From NCBI RefSeq assembly GCF_005844455.1, contig NZ_SPGF01000009.1, forward strand, positions 1-49,641: a stretch of DNA of 49,641 nucleotides, written 5' to 3'. Under the pieces are notes generated by a model. It saw nothing but the letters and a program-made list of their open reading frames with translations. It had not been told where the DNA came from and made no database searches. Positions 16,394 through 24,887 of the stretch are shown in pieces. This DNA is from Streptococcus mitis. Its GTDB lineage: Bacteria > Bacillota > Bacilli > Lactobacillales > Streptococcaceae. Each line of letters starts with the position of its first letter. Position 1 is the stretch's first letter. A program made the position numbers and the translations under genes.

Positions 16394-16783
16394 CTAGCTT
16401 AAGTCTGTAAAAGAGTATGGAAGTAACTCCCCGACCGTCATCTCGACCGTCGATTTATCTTTTGCGACTAAAGTCACTTTTAGATCTTGTTCAAAAAATT
16501 CAGCCATCACTTGGCGACAAGCACCGCATGGTGAAATTGGGTTTTCAGTCTGTCCATAGACAATCAATTCTGAAAACTCTCTTTGGCCTTCGGAAACTGC
16601 TTTAAAAATCGCTGTACGCTCTCCACAGTTTGTCAAAGAATAGCTAGCATTTTCAATATTAACACCTGTATAAACGTTACCATCTTTCGCCACTAGAACA
16701 GCACTAACAGGAAAGTGAGAATAGGGTACATAGGCTTGCTTGCTGGTTTCAATTGCTAAGTCAATCAACTCAGTAGTCGCCAT
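16394..16783 (-). CDS. cdd: cytidine deaminase
   Basis: Converts cytidine and deoxycytidine to uridine and deoxyuridine for salvage. The 129-residue homotetrameric type has the zinc site: [10 protein letters not shown] near residue 53 (Cys ligand and catalytic Glu) and SPCGACRQV near 83-91 (two Cys ligands). Its ATG overlaps the end of deoC by 14 bases with AAAGGAG upstream, indicating coupling. It supplies uridine to Pdp encoded upstream. Confidence 0.95.
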   Translation of the reverse strand: MATTELIDLAIETSKQAYVPYSHFPVSAVLVAKDGNVYTGVNIENASYSLTNCGERTAIFKAVSEGQREFSELIVYGQTENPISPCGACRQVMAEFFEQDLKVTLVAKDKSTVEMTVGELLPYSFTDLS

Positions 16784-17432
16784 CTGCTAATTCTCCTTTT
16801 AAAATTGCCACACCAGCTGATGTTCCAATACGAGTAGCGCCTGCTTCCACAAAGGCAAGAGCGTCTGCATATGAGCGAGCTCCACCAGCAGCCTTAACTC
16901 CCATATCTGGTCCGACCGTTTTACGCATCAACTTAACATCCTCTATAGTGGCACCACCAGTTGAAAAGCCAGTTGATGTTTTGACAAAGTCAGCTCCCGC
17001 TTTTTGGGCTAATTGACAAGCCACAATTTTTTCTTGGTCTGTCAATAAGCAAGCTTCAATGATGACCTTAACCAACTTGTCACCACTTGCTTCTACAACA
17101 GCATGGATGTCTGATTCAACCAAATCAAGATTTCCTGATTTGAGAGCTCCAACATTGATCACCATATCAATCTCATCTACACCATTTTGGATAGCTTCTT
17201 TGGTTTCAAATGCTTTCACGGCTGAAGTTGTTGCTCCCAGAGGAAAGCCTACCACTGTGCAGACCTTGACATCTGTACCTTCAAGCCCTTTTTTAGCATG
17301 TTTAACCCAGGTCGGATTGACGCAGACGCTGGCAAAATCATACTCTCTAGCTTCAGTCAACAAACAATCAATTTGTTTTTCTGTCGCATCTTGCTTCAAA
17401 AACGTATGATCGATATATTTATTTAATTTCAT
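16770..17432 (-). CDS. deoC: deoxyribose-phosphate aldolase
   Basis: Splits 2-deoxyribose 5-phosphate into acetaldehyde and glyceraldehyde 3-phosphate, ending deoxynucleoside breakdown. The 220-residue TIM barrel carries the Schiff-base lysine in VKTSTGF near residue 150, a second catalytic lysine in GVKAAGG near 178, and the general acid-base Asp in [11 protein letters not shown] near 90. The ATG at 17432 follows CAGGAG. It lies in the pdp-deoC-cdd operon with a 19-base gap after pdp. Confidence 0.96.
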   Translation of the reverse strand: MKLNKYIDHTFLKQDATEKQIDCLLTEAREYDFASVCVNPTWVKHAKKGLEGTDVKVCTVVGFPLGATTSAVKAFETKEAIQNGVDEIDMVINVGALKSGNLDLVESDIHAVVEASGDKLVKVIIEACLLTDQEKIVACQLAQKAGADFVKTSTGFSTGGATIEDVKLMRKTVGPDMGVKAAGGARSYADALAFVEAGATRIGTSAGVAILKGELADGDY

Positions 17433-17451
17433 ATCCGGATTCTCCTGTCGT

Positions 17452-18729
17452 TTATGAGATAATTTCTATAATTTCTCGTAAACTTTGTACCCTATCATTT
17501 ATTTTAACATATTTTTGAAAATCTGTAACTAGCTGAGGAGAATTTTTTCCATTTGTGTATACTTTTGCAACAATTTCTCCTTTTTGAACGGAATCTCCAA
17601 CTTTCTTTTCAAAAACAATTCCTGTTTCATAGTCCAAATCATCAGTCTTGACTGCACGACCAGCACCCAGTCTCATGGCATAAAGTCCAAATTCCATAGC
17701 TGGAAGAGCTGAAATGACACCCGTTTCCTGGGCAGGAATATCCACCACATGGGCAACATTAACTGGTCGATGGAGGTCTTCCAAGTCTCCACCTTGAGCT
17801 TGGACCATCTCCTCAAACTTAACCAATGCTTGACCATTTTCAAGATGTTGGCGAACTTCTTCAACTGTCTTGTTTACATTTGCTAAACCAAGCATAATTT
17901 GAGCCAATTCACAGATAAAGTGGGTAATATCCTGACGGCCTTGTCCTTGTAAAATCTCCAGTGCTTCAAGGATTTCCAGACGATTTCCAATCGCTCGTCC
18001 CAAGGGCTGACTCATATCCGTAATCACTGCTACCGTCTTTCGACCAACTGCCTTACCAAGATCCACCATGGTTTGAGCCAGTTCACGCGCCTCATCAACC
18101 GTCTTCATGAAAGCACCCTCTCCGACAGTTACGTCTAGCAAAATAGCATCCGCTCCTGCCGCAATTTTCTTGCTCATCACCGAACTCGCAATCAAAGGAA
18201 TTGTGTCCACAGTTGCTGTCACATCACGGAGGGCGTAGAGAAGCTTATCTGCTTTAACCAGCTGGTCTGATTGCCCAATGACGGACACTCCAATGTCCTG
18301 CACCTGACGAATGAAATCTTCTTGACTGCGCTCAACTTGATAGCCTTTAATGGACTCCAATTTATCAATTGTTCCACCCGTATGGCCAAGACCACGACCA
18401 CTCATTTTTGCCACAGGTACACCGAAGCTAGCAACAAGAGGAGCCAAAATCAAGGTCACCTTATCACCAACTCCACCAGTAGAATGCTTGTCAACCTTAA
18501 CCCCATCGATAGCAGACAAGTCAAACTCTTGACCAGTCTTAACCATATTCATAGTCAAATCTGAGATTTCTCGTGTCGTCATTCCTTTGAAATAGATAGC
18601 CATAGCAAAGGCAGACATCTGATAATCAGGAACAGTTCCTGACACATAACCTTCAACTAACCATTCAATTTCACTTGAAGTCAGTTCTTGACCGTCTCGT
18701 TTTTTTTGGATTAAATCAACTGCTCTCAT
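17452..18729 (-). CDS. pdp: pyrimidine-nucleoside phosphorylase
   Basis: Phosphorolysis of uridine, thymidine and deoxyuridine to base and (deoxy)ribose 1-phosphate. The 425-residue product has the phosphate-binding loop [13 protein letters not shown] near residue 81, the dimer helix domain at the N-terminus and a C-terminal alpha/beta domain ([18 protein letters not shown]). The start overlaps the methyltransferase stop (ATGA), giving tight coupling. The deoxyribose 1-phosphate made here passes through DeoB to DeoC. Confidence 0.95.
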   Translation of the reverse strand: MRAVDLIQKKRDGQELTSSEIEWLVEGYVSGTVPDYQMSAFAMAIYFKGMTTREISDLTMNMVKTGQEFDLSAIDGVKVDKHSTGGVGDKVTLILAPLVASFGVPVAKMSGRGLGHTGGTIDKLESIKGYQVERSQEDFIRQVQDIGVSVIGQSDQLVKADKLLYALRDVTATVDTIPLIASSVMSKKIAAGADAILLDVTVGEGAFMKTVDEARELAQTMVDLGKAVGRKTVAVITDMSQPLGRAIGNRLEILEALEILQGQGRQDITHFICELAQIMLGLANVNKTVEEVRQHLENGQALVKFEEMVQAQGGDLEDLHRPVNVAHVVDIPAQETGVISALPAMEFGLYAMRLGAGRAVKTDDLDYETGIVFEKKVGDSVQKGEIVAKVYTNGKNSPQLVTDFQKYVKINDRVQSLREIIEIIS

Positions 18730-19316
18730 TCTCTCACACTTCTAAGGATATAGTATCCCTTATCTTTTTTGACGATTTCACAATTGCCAAACACATCTTC
18801 CATCTTGGACTTGGCACTTGGAGCTCCTTGTTTTTTCTGGATGACGATGGTCAAATCCCCACCAGTTTCCAAGAAAACTTTGCTTTTCTCGATAATTTCA
18901 TGAACGACTTTTTTTCCAGCACGAATAGGGGGATTGGAAATAATATGGTCAAATCGACCTTTAACTTGTTCATAAATGTTGGACTGGAAAATCGTCGCTT
19001 TTACATTATTTTTTTCAGCATTTCTCCTAGCCAATTCCAAGGCACGATTATTGATATCAACCATGGTCGCCTGAACTCCAAAAGCCTTAGCCAAGGACAA
19101 GCCCAAAGGCCCATAACCACAGCCTACATCAAGGACAGTCTCTCCTTGGTTGACCTCTAGACACTTGAGCAAGAGTTGACTGCCAAAGTCAACCATTTTC
19201 TTGCTAAAAACACCCGCATCTGTTAAAAAGGTCATATTTTCTCCCAACAACTCCACTCTCAACTCATGAATGTCGTGAGCAGCATCAGGATTTTCTGCAT
19301 AATACATTTTACTCAT
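18726..19316 (-). CDS. class I SAM-dependent methyltransferase (RsmC-like)
   Basis: A 196-residue Rossmann methyltransferase of the MTS/RsmC type. It has the SAM loop VLDVGCGYGPLG near residue 61 and the catalytic NPPI in HIISNPPIRAGK near 128, typical of N-methylation of an exocyclic amine. RsmC relatives modify 16S rRNA guanine, but this single-domain form is half the size of RsmC, and its substrate is unproven. First gene of the pdp operon, with promoter at 19323-19352. Confidence 0.8.
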   Translation of the reverse strand: MSKMYYAENPDAAHDIHELRVELLGENMTFLTDAGVFSKKMVDFGSQLLLKCLEVNQGETVLDVGCGYGPLGLSLAKAFGVQATMVDINNRALELARRNAEKNNVKATIFQSNIYEQVKGRFDHIISNPPIRAGKKVVHEIIEKSKVFLETGGDLTIVIQKKQGAPSAKSKMEDVFGNCEIVKKDKGYYILRSVRE

Positions 19317-19322
19317 AAAACT

Positions 19323-19362
19323 ATTTTACCATAATTTGGCTTGGATTGTAAATCGTTTACAA
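19323..19362 (-). promoter_or_regulatory. pdp operon promoter with overlapping palindrome
   Basis: On the minus strand TTTACA (19347-19352) and TAAAAT (19323-19328) are 18 bases apart. The -35 lies inside the perfect palindrome TTGTAAA-N3-TTTACAA (19346-19362), which resembles but does not exactly match a CcpA cre site. A repressor site for carbon or nucleoside control is likely. Confidence 0.6.
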
Positions 19363-19518
19363 AGTGATGTTCAAATGAAAAAGACTGAAGAATCCTAGTC
19401 AAAAAACCTTTTCTTCATTCTCTTTCAATTATTAGAAATACATTACAATCTATCGGGAACTACAAATTATCATAGTCAGGAAGAAACAGATTGTTTGTAA
19501 TCAGTCGCATTTTTATCA

Positions 19519-19923
19519 CTATTGCTTAACCTTCAAATACTTAATCATCAACAGGATTCCCAATATGATGTTTAGATAAAAGCCCAACTGATAAGTTTGT
19601 GTCAGAATTTCCAAACTTGTCCAAAGTCGTACCAAATCTTCTAGCGACATACGGAAGAGATACCCTTCTGTAGCAATCCATAAAATCAAAAATAGATAAC
19701 TACCAGCAGCAAGCCATTTCGTCCACCGTTTTTTTAGTAGCCAAGCAATCAAGAGTGAACAGATAAAGATAACTGTTACAAGAAGATGATCTATTAAGAA
19801 GGTAAAACCGTAATAAGTTTCTACAAAGCGTCTCCCATTATCCGCATTCGCTCCCCTTATAAAAGGTAGTGCAAAACTTAAAATAAAACAGAGTTCCAAT
19901 ATGTAACTTTTTAAGATTTTCAT
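19519..19923 (-). CDS. small membrane protein of unknown function
   Basis: Not recognised. The start ATG at 19923 was chosen for its AGGAGG site 7 bases upstream. The 134 residues contain about four hydrophobic helices (near 6-24, 38-57, 65-86 and 108-128) with few charged loops, ending in LKVKQ. It lies alone between the pdp operon and divergent coaA. The 202 bases separating it from the pdp operon carry that operon's promoter and no other gene. Confidence 0.6.
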   Translation of the reverse strand: MKILKSYILELCFILSFALPFIRGANADNGRRFVETYYGFTFLIDHLLVTVIFICSLLIAWLLKKRWTKWLAAGSYLFLILWIATEGYLFRMSLEDLVRLWTSLEILTQTYQLGFYLNIILGILLMIKYLKVKQ

Positions 19924-20089
19924 GACACACCTCCTATAAGTTGTGAATCCCAAAGCCCCCTTTATTAGCTCATAAGTCAGGAGAAACCAGCTCCTACTTC
20001 ATCAATAAATTGTTCATCCTCTATCTACTTATAGTAGATACCATTGACTTAACACATTCAAGAAACCGCTTTATTTTTTTAGCTTTTTA

Positions 20090-20098
20090 TGGTATGAT
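20090..20098 (+). promoter_or_regulatory. coaA extended -10 promoter
   Basis: TGGTATGAT is an extended -10 located 25 bases before the coaA ATG. The -35 region is poor. Confidence 0.5.
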
Positions 20099-20123
20099 AG
20101 ACAAAATATCTAGGGGAAAACAA

Positions 20124-21044
20124 ATGACCAACGAATTTTTACATTTTGAAAAAATCAGCCGCCAGACTTGGCAATCTTTACATCGAAAGACAACACCTCC
20201 TTTGACAGAAGAGGAATTAGAATCCATCAAGAGTTTTAATGACCAGATTAGCTTGCAGGATGTTACCGATGTCTATCTTCCCCTAGCCCATCTCATCCAG
20301 ATTTACAAGCGTACAAAGGATGATTTAGCCTTTTCAAAAGGAATTTTCCTTCAACGTGAAAGCAAATCTCAACCTTTTATCATTGGGGTTTCTGGGAGTG
20401 TTGCCGTTGGAAAATCCACAACCAGTCGACTACTTCAAATCTTGCTATCCCGTACGCTTACAGATGCTACAGTTGAGTTGGTAACGACTGACGGCTTTCT
20501 CTATCCCAACCAGACCTTGATTGAACAGGGGATTTTAAATCGCAAGGGATTTCCTGAAAGCTATGATATGGAAGCTCTTCTCAACTTCCTGGACCGCATT
20601 AAAAATGGACAGGATGTAGATATTCCTGTCTATTCCCATGAAGTCTACGACATCGTTCCTGAGGAAAAGCAAAGCGTCAAAGCTGCTGATTTTGTGATTG
20701 TTGAAGGAATCAATGTCTTTCAAAATCCACAAAACGAGCGTCTCTATATCACTGACTTCTTTGACTTTTCCATCTATGTTGATGCTGCAGTAGATGACAT
20801 CGAAAGTTGGTATCTGGACCGTTTTTTGAAAATGCTGAGCCTAGCCCAAAACGATCCTGAAAGCTACTACTATCGTTTTACTCAAATGCCAATTGGGGAA
20901 GTGGAATCCTTTGCACATCAGGTCTGGACCAGTATCAATCTCACAAATCTACAAAATTATATTGAACCAACTAGAAACCGTGCGGAAGTGATTCTGCATA
21001 AAACAAAGAACCATGAAATCGATGAAATTTACTTAAAAAAGTAA
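20124..21044 (+). CDS. coaA: type I pantothenate kinase
   Basis: Phosphorylates pantothenate with ATP, the first committed step to coenzyme A. The 306-residue product starts at 20124 ([10 protein letters not shown]) behind AGGGG; an upstream in-frame start at 20010 would precede the promoter. The P-loop is [14 protein letters not shown] near residue 94. Family motifs [10 protein letters not shown] and [13 protein letters not shown] follow, and [11 protein letters not shown] precedes the C-terminal CoA-feedback region. Length matches CoaA (about 306-316). rpsT follows with its own promoter. Confidence 0.95.
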   Translation: MTNEFLHFEKISRQTWQSLHRKTTPPLTEEELESIKSFNDQISLQDVTDVYLPLAHLIQIYKRTKDDLAFSKGIFLQRESKSQPFIIGVSGSVAVGKSTTSRLLQILLSRTLTDATVELVTTDGFLYPNQTLIEQGILNRKGFPESYDMEALLNFLDRIKNGQDVDIPVYSHEVYDIVPEEKQSVKAADFVIVEGINVFQNPQNERLYITDFFDFSIYVDAAVDDIESWYLDRFLKMLSLAQNDPESYYYRFTQMPIGEVESFAHQVWTSINLTNLQNYIEPTRNRAEVILHKTKNHEIDEIYLKK

Positions 21045-21051
21045 TTTTCCC

Positions 21052-21080
21052 TTGTCAAAACGTAAGTTTTCAGATATAAT
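21052..21080 (+). promoter_or_regulatory. rpsT promoter
   Basis: TTGTCA (21052-21057) and TATAAT (21075-21080) with 17-base spacing, 31 bases before the rpsT start. Confidence 0.75.
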
Positions 21081-21111
21081 GGTATAGTTAGTAAATATGG
21101 AGGTAAGAACA

Positions 21112-21348
21112 TTGGCAAACATTAAATCAGCTATCAAACGCGCTGAATTGAACGTTAAACAAAACGAAAAGAACTCAGCTCAAAAATCAGCTATGCGTAC
21201 TGCTATCAAAGCTTTCGAAGCAAACCCATCTGAAGAACTTTTCCGTGCTGCTAGCTCAGCTATCGATAAAGCAGAAACTAAAGGTTTGATTCACAAAAAC
21301 AAAGCAAGCCGCGATAAAGCTCGTCTTTCAGCTAAACTTGCTAAATAA
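21112..21348 (+). CDS. rpsT: 30S ribosomal protein S20
   Basis: S20 binds the 5' domain of 16S rRNA early in 30S assembly. The mature protein of 78 residues ([20 protein letters not shown]...) is basic and helical. Translation starts at a TTG (21112), with GGAGG 8 bases upstream; an in-frame ATG at 21097 overlaps that ribosome site and is unlikely to be used. A weak non-AUG start is also known for E. coli rpsT, where it supports autoregulation. A terminator follows. Confidence 0.95.
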
Positions 21349-21349
21349 G

Positions 21350-21376
21350 AAACAGTCCATAGAGGCTGTTTTTTTG
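21350..21376 (+). terminator. rpsT terminator
   Basis: AACAG(T)CC ... GGCTGTT is followed by TTTTTT, immediately after the rpsT stop. Confidence 0.65.
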
Positions 21377-21400
21377 TCCTCAAATAGGAAAAGGTAGAAA

Positions 21401-21925
21401 ATGAAAATCGCAATTATCGGATATTCTGGTGCAGGTAAGTCAACTCTAGCAGAAAAGTTGTCTCACTACTACTCCATCCCAAAACTTCACATGGACACAC
21501 TTCAATTTCAACCTGGTTGGCAAGACAGTGATCGCGAATGGATGTTGACCCAGATGAAAAACTTTCTCACAAAGCATGAAGCTTGGGTCATTGATGGGAA
21601 TTATTCTTGGTGTTTCTATGAGGAAAGAATGCAGGAAGCTGACCAAATCATCTTTCTCAATTTTTCACCATGGACTTGTCTATTTCGAGCCTTTAAACGT
21701 TATCTCAAATACCGAGGCAAAGTCAGAGAAAGTATGGCAGAAGGTTGTCAAGAACAATTTAATTGGGAATTTATCAGATGGATTCTCTGGGATGGGCGCA
21801 CTAAAGCTCAAAAAGAAAATTACCAAAAACTTCTCCAAGAATACTCACATAAAATCACTATTCTTCGAAATCAAAGAGAGCTAGATCAGTTTCTAGATAA
21901 GAAAAGGAAGTCCTCCAATTCATAA
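21401..21925 (+). CDS. P-loop kinase, FlaR-like (DNA topology modulation protein family)
   Basis: The 174-residue P-loop protein related to adenylate kinases has Walker A IIGYSGAGKSTLAEKL at residues 4-19 and a second motif ADQIIFLNFSPW near 85. Helices rich in Arg and Lys (FRAFKRYLKYRGKVRE) look like a lid. Proteins of this type are annotated as FlaR-like 'DNA topology modulation' proteins, but the true substrate is unknown. ATG at 21401 follows AAAGG. Its 3' end contributes one arm of the terminator that separates it from convergent deoD. Confidence 0.75.
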   Translation: MKIAIIGYSGAGKSTLAEKLSHYYSIPKLHMDTLQFQPGWQDSDREWMLTQMKNFLTKHEAWVIDGNYSWCFYEERMQEADQIIFLNFSPWTCLFRAFKRYLKYRGKVRESMAEGCQEQFNWEFIRWILWDGRTKAQKENYQKLLQEYSHKITILRNQRELDQFLDKKRKSSNS

Positions 21926-21942
21926 AGAAGGGCTTCCTTTTT
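21905..21942. terminator. terminator between the P-loop kinase and deoD
   Basis: GGAAGTCC ... GGGCTTCC pairs imperfectly and is followed by TTTTT on the plus strand and AAAAGG upstream, giving T residues on the minus strand. It overlaps the kinase stop codon. Confidence 0.6.
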
Positions 21943-21950
21943 GGCTATAA

Positions 21951-22661
21951 TTAGTCTGCAATCAAGGTTTCCAAACCAACCTTCATCATATTGGTGAAGG
22001 TATTTTGGCGTTCTTCTGCGGTTGTATCTTCATCTGGATTGACCAAGCTATCAGAGATTGTCATGATAGCTAGTGCATCAACATGGTGTTGGGCAGCAAG
22101 ATAGTAAAGCGCTGCTGCTTCCATTTCCACAGCCTTGACTCCCCATTTACCAAGCTCGATGTTCTTTTCAAAGTAGTTTGAATAAAAGACATCAGAAGAC
22201 AAAACGTTCCCAACGTGGGTTGTCATACCAAGTTCTTTGGCAATATGGTAGGCCTTATCTAGCAAATCAAAACTAGCGATTTGTGGAAAATCGTACTGTG
22301 GCCAGTCATTACGGACGATGTTTGAGTTGGTTGCAGCTGCCTGCGCCAAAACCAATTCACGGACGTGAACATCTTCATTCAATGAACCTGCTGTTCCCAC
22401 ACGGATCAATTTTTTCACACCGTAGTCAACAATCAACTCACGCGCATAAATCGAAATCGATGGCATCCCCATCCCAGTTCCCATGACAGATACACGGTGG
22501 CCCTTGTAAGTACCCGTGTAACCAAACATGTTACGCACTTCGTTAAAACAAACAGCATCTTCAAGGAAATTCTCCGCAATAAACTTAGCACGAAGAGGAT
22601 CCCCAGGAAGAAGAATTTTATCAGCAATTTCACCCTGCTGAGCAGCAATATGGATAGACAT
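21951..22661 (-). CDS. deoD: purine-nucleoside phosphorylase DeoD (hexameric type)
   Basis: Cleaves purine (deoxy)nucleosides to base and (deoxy)ribose 1-phosphate. The standard protein is 236 residues, starting [21 protein letters not shown] at 22661. The phosphate-binding RVGTAGS lies near residue 86, EMEAAALY near 180 and the catalytic Asp in TISDSLV near 204. The chosen ATG has no clear ribosome binding site. An in-frame ATG at 22718 would add a hydrophobic 19-residue extension and is also poorly initiated, so translation may depend on leader structure. The 424-base leader up to clcA holds several hairpins. Confidence 0.93.
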   Translation of the reverse strand: MSIHIAAQQGEIADKILLPGDPLRAKFIAENFLEDAVCFNEVRNMFGYTGTYKGHRVSVMGTGMGMPSISIYARELIVDYGVKKLIRVGTAGSLNEDVHVRELVLAQAAATNSNIVRNDWPQYDFPQIASFDLLDKAYHIAKELGMTTHVGNVLSSDVFYSNYFEKNIELGKWGVKAVEMEAAALYYLAAQHHVDALAIMTISDSLVNPDEDTTAEERQNTFTNMMKVGLETLIAD

Positions 22662-22718
22662 AGTTAAGATATAAAGGGCGACAGAGAACAAAGTAAAAAT
22701 AGGAAACTGGCGAAGCAT

Positions 22719-23085
22719 CTCAGATGCTAGACAGTTTATCTTTTTTACACAGTTCTCCGCCCGTATTCAGTTCAATGAATACAGTTAACCCATCCTTTCT
22801 TTATTTTATGAAGATTAAAGAGCGAAAAGAAAACGACTGAAAATTAGGAATCTGACGAGAAATCCTGATTTCTCAGTCAGATTATCTATTTTCCGAGTTT
22901 TCCGCTCGTGTTCAAATCAAAACACACGCTCTACCTTTCTTTTTTGTATATTTCATAGCTAGGAAAAATCGGATTCAATCATGGCTCCGATAAGACTACT
23001 ACATTTTTTTAAACAGTTATTGATAAATTGACAATAGTTTTTAATCTTTTAAGATAAATCTTTGATTAGAAGAAACGGTCGTTCT
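22719..23085 (-). other. gene-free deoD leader with hairpins and repeated units
   Basis: No gene is visible. The region contains the perfect hairpin GTATTCA/TGAATAC (22763-22782), a 16-bp stem with one bulge (22849-22883), and a 36-base unit at 22905-22940 that recurs with 4 mismatches at 24602-24637 on the far side of clcA. A weaker related unit covers 22756-22802. The hairpins lie on the deoD transcript and may affect termination or translation. Confidence 0.5.
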
Positions 23086-24369
23086 CTATCTTATTACTCT
23101 ATTCTTTGACTTCTGACACAGTATGTTAGCCCAAGAAAAACGGTCTAATATTTTCGCAAATTCATAGGCTAAAACAGCTGTTACTAAGAGATAGGGAAGA
23201 GAATCTAAAGCTAGCCCAGTGAAGCCTATTACTAATCCAGTTGCAGACCAGGGCGCCCTCAAGGTCACAGACAAAAAGCAAACCGATCCCAAAAGCAAAA
23301 TGCTTGACTGGTTATCCCCACCTAGAATCATTCCAAAGAGAGCAGCGCCAGCCATCCCCAAGGCAAAAGATGGCGTAAGTGTACCACCATAGGCCCCTGC
23401 CCACAGAGTAATAAGAACGACCAGTGCTTTTAGGGTAAACAAGAGGAATACTGTTTTGCCATTGCTACCATTCAATACTTCCTGAGCCATTATACGTCCA
23501 TTTCCAAGTAGATGTGGAAAATAACTTGCCCACCCAGCAAGAAAAAGAAAAGCTGTAGGCAATGTGAGAAGTATTCGTTTATCTTTTATCCTGTTTGAAG
23601 ACACTTCTTTACTTAAGCGACCAAAAAGCCAAGCTAGTGGGGTTAAGAAAAGAAGTAATAAGGGAATAACCCACATTTCCTTTAATGACCATGCGATGGC
23701 TGGAATCTGGTAGAGAGCATGATCTGAAATAACCAAGCCTGCTGTATAGGTTGATACATAGGTAGTCAAACCGACTAAGACAACTCGTTTAATAGATAGA
23801 GCAATTCCTAGAGTTTCAAAAACAAAGAAGACACTTGTTAATGGAACCTGATAGACAGCTGCTAAACCAGCACCCGCACCACAAGCAAGGAGAAAGATTT
23901 GATCCTTCTTAGAGAGAGAACATATTTTTCCAATTGGTCCTGCAAATAGAGTTCCTATCTCTCGTGGCGCAGCTTCTTTACCAATAGGGGCTCCCCCTCC
24001 AACTGCAATAATTTGCCAAATTGAATGAAATAGCTGTTTTAAAAAATGAAGTTTGTATTGTGAAGTCTCATCCTTCATCTGCGCTTTAATGGAAAAAATC
24101 TGTGATTTTTTTTGCAAGAAATACCAGACCAAGGATGAGCCAAGACCCACAATTATTAAACTTAATCCTATCCGCGATGAGGAAACTCCATCTGTCAAGA
24201 ATACAGTTTGATGCTCTGATTGACCAAAAGCTATCCCCTCTATCATCTTTAAAAGATAATGTAGAAAAATACCAGATAAACCTGAAACTATTCCTTGCAA
24301 AATGACTGCTAGGAATAATTTAAGATTATAAGGGATTTTCTGAAAAATACTCCTCAATTCTTTTAACAT
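23086..24369 (-). CDS. ClC-family chloride channel or antiporter
   Basis: The 427-residue membrane protein has the ClC core of about ten or more helices. The conserved gating region is GGGAPIGKEAAPREIG near residue 123 (canonical form G(K/R)EGP, Glu retained, GP replaced by AA), and GGTLTPSFALG lies near 340. No cytoplasmic CBS pair is present. The start ATG overlaps the end of the eroded punA copy, implying that it was once translated by coupling from punA; no independent ribosome site is clear. It probably exchanges chloride (or fluoride) for protons. The ion is not determinable from the sequence. Confidence 0.85.
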   Translation of the reverse strand: MLKELRSIFQKIPYNLKLFLAVILQGIVSGLSGIFLHYLLKMIEGIAFGQSEHQTVFLTDGVSSSRIGLSLIIVGLGSSLVWYFLQKKSQIFSIKAQMKDETSQYKLHFLKQLFHSIWQIIAVGGGAPIGKEAAPREIGTLFAGPIGKICSLSKKDQIFLLACGAGAGLAAVYQVPLTSVFFVFETLGIALSIKRVVLVGLTTYVSTYTAGLVISDHALYQIPAIAWSLKEMWVIPLLLLFLTPLAWLFGRLSKEVSSNRIKDKRILLTLPTAFLFLAGWASYFPHLLGNGRIMAQEVLNGSNGKTVFLLFTLKALVVLITLWAGAYGGTLTPSFALGMAGAALFGMILGGDNQSSILLLGSVCFLSVTLRAPWSATGLVIGFTGLALDSLPYLLVTAVLAYEFAKILDRFSWANILCQKSKNRVIR

Positions 24370-24605
24370 AGTAATAATTCAGCAAAAACGGCTTTAAGTA
24401 AGCCTTTAAAATCACCTTTAACACACTCAGTCACTTCTATAACCTCTTCGTGGTTAATCTCTTCTTTGAAACCAGTAGTATAGTTAGTAATACATAAAAT
24501 TCCTAGAACTTTCAAAGCTGAGTAAACTACAACAATAACTTCAGGAGCAGTTGACATTCCGATCACATCTGTTCCAAGCATCTTATAGGTACGAATTTCT
24601 ACTCG
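24363..24605 (-). pseudogene. eroded 3' fragment of punA
   Basis: About 80 codons align without gaps to the C-terminus of the intact punA at 27965-28774: EIRTYKMLGTDVIGMSTAPE against EIRAYKTLGADAVGMSTVPE, and on to GDFKGLLKAVFAEL against GDFKGLLKAILAEL. DNA identity is roughly 80 percent by eye. The 5' two thirds of the gene are missing. The fragment runs directly into clcA, as the ancestral punA-clcA junction would. Confidence 0.85.
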
Positions 24606-24637
24606 TTTTCAAATTAGAACACGCGCTCTACCTTTCT
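24602..24637. repeat. 36-bp direct repeat flanking clcA, copy 2
   Basis: It matches 22905-22940 at 32 of 36 positions; both end in CTCTACCTTTCT. The copies bracket clcA and the punA fragment, abutting the fragment's left break point. Confidence 0.6.
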
Positions 24638-24639
24638 GT

Positions 24640-24791
24640 TTATACTCTTCGAAAATCTCTTCAAACCACGTCAACGTCGCCTTGCCGTATATATGTTACT
24701 GACTTCGTCAGTTATATCTACAACCTCAAAGCAGTGCTTTGAGCAGCCTGCGGCTAGTTTCCTAGTTTGCTCTTTGATTTTCATTGAGTAT
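24640..24791 (-). repeat. BOX element 1
   Basis: The pneumococcal-type BOX element is read on the minus strand. boxA begins ATACTCAATGAAAATCAAAG at the right end, then the boxB region with CTGACGAAGTCAG-type stem, and boxC ending CTTCGAAGAGTATA. It lies downstream of the lipase-lectin gene, between it and the punA fragment. Confidence 0.9.
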
Positions 24792-24814
24792 TAATTTTGT
24801 TCTTTCACAGAGAG

Positions 24815-24843
24815 CTACCTGAGTCCTATTCGAGCTCAGGTAG
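24815..24843 (-). other. 9-bp stem-loop downstream of the lipase-lectin gene
   Basis: CTACCTGAG and CTCAGGTAG form a perfect stem with an 11-base loop, 45 bases after the stop codon. There is no T tract, so it may stabilise the 3' end rather than terminate. Confidence 0.45.
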
Positions 24844-24887
24844 TTATCTTATAAACTAAATTATCTAACTGTCATTGTATCATCAGA

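Noticed and set aside
18675..19160. 161-residue open frame antisense to the methyltransferase
   Set aside because: Covers conserved SAM motifs on the other strand; no promoter or ribosome site.
22763..22883. Purine riboswitch before deoD
   Set aside because: The hairpins do not show the conserved three-way junction or loop sequences of a purine riboswitch.
24640..24791. Possible CRISPR or other array among the repeated blocks near 24.6, 37.4 and 38.9 kb
   Set aside because: The repeats are kilobases apart and match BOX elements end to end; there are no regular spacers.
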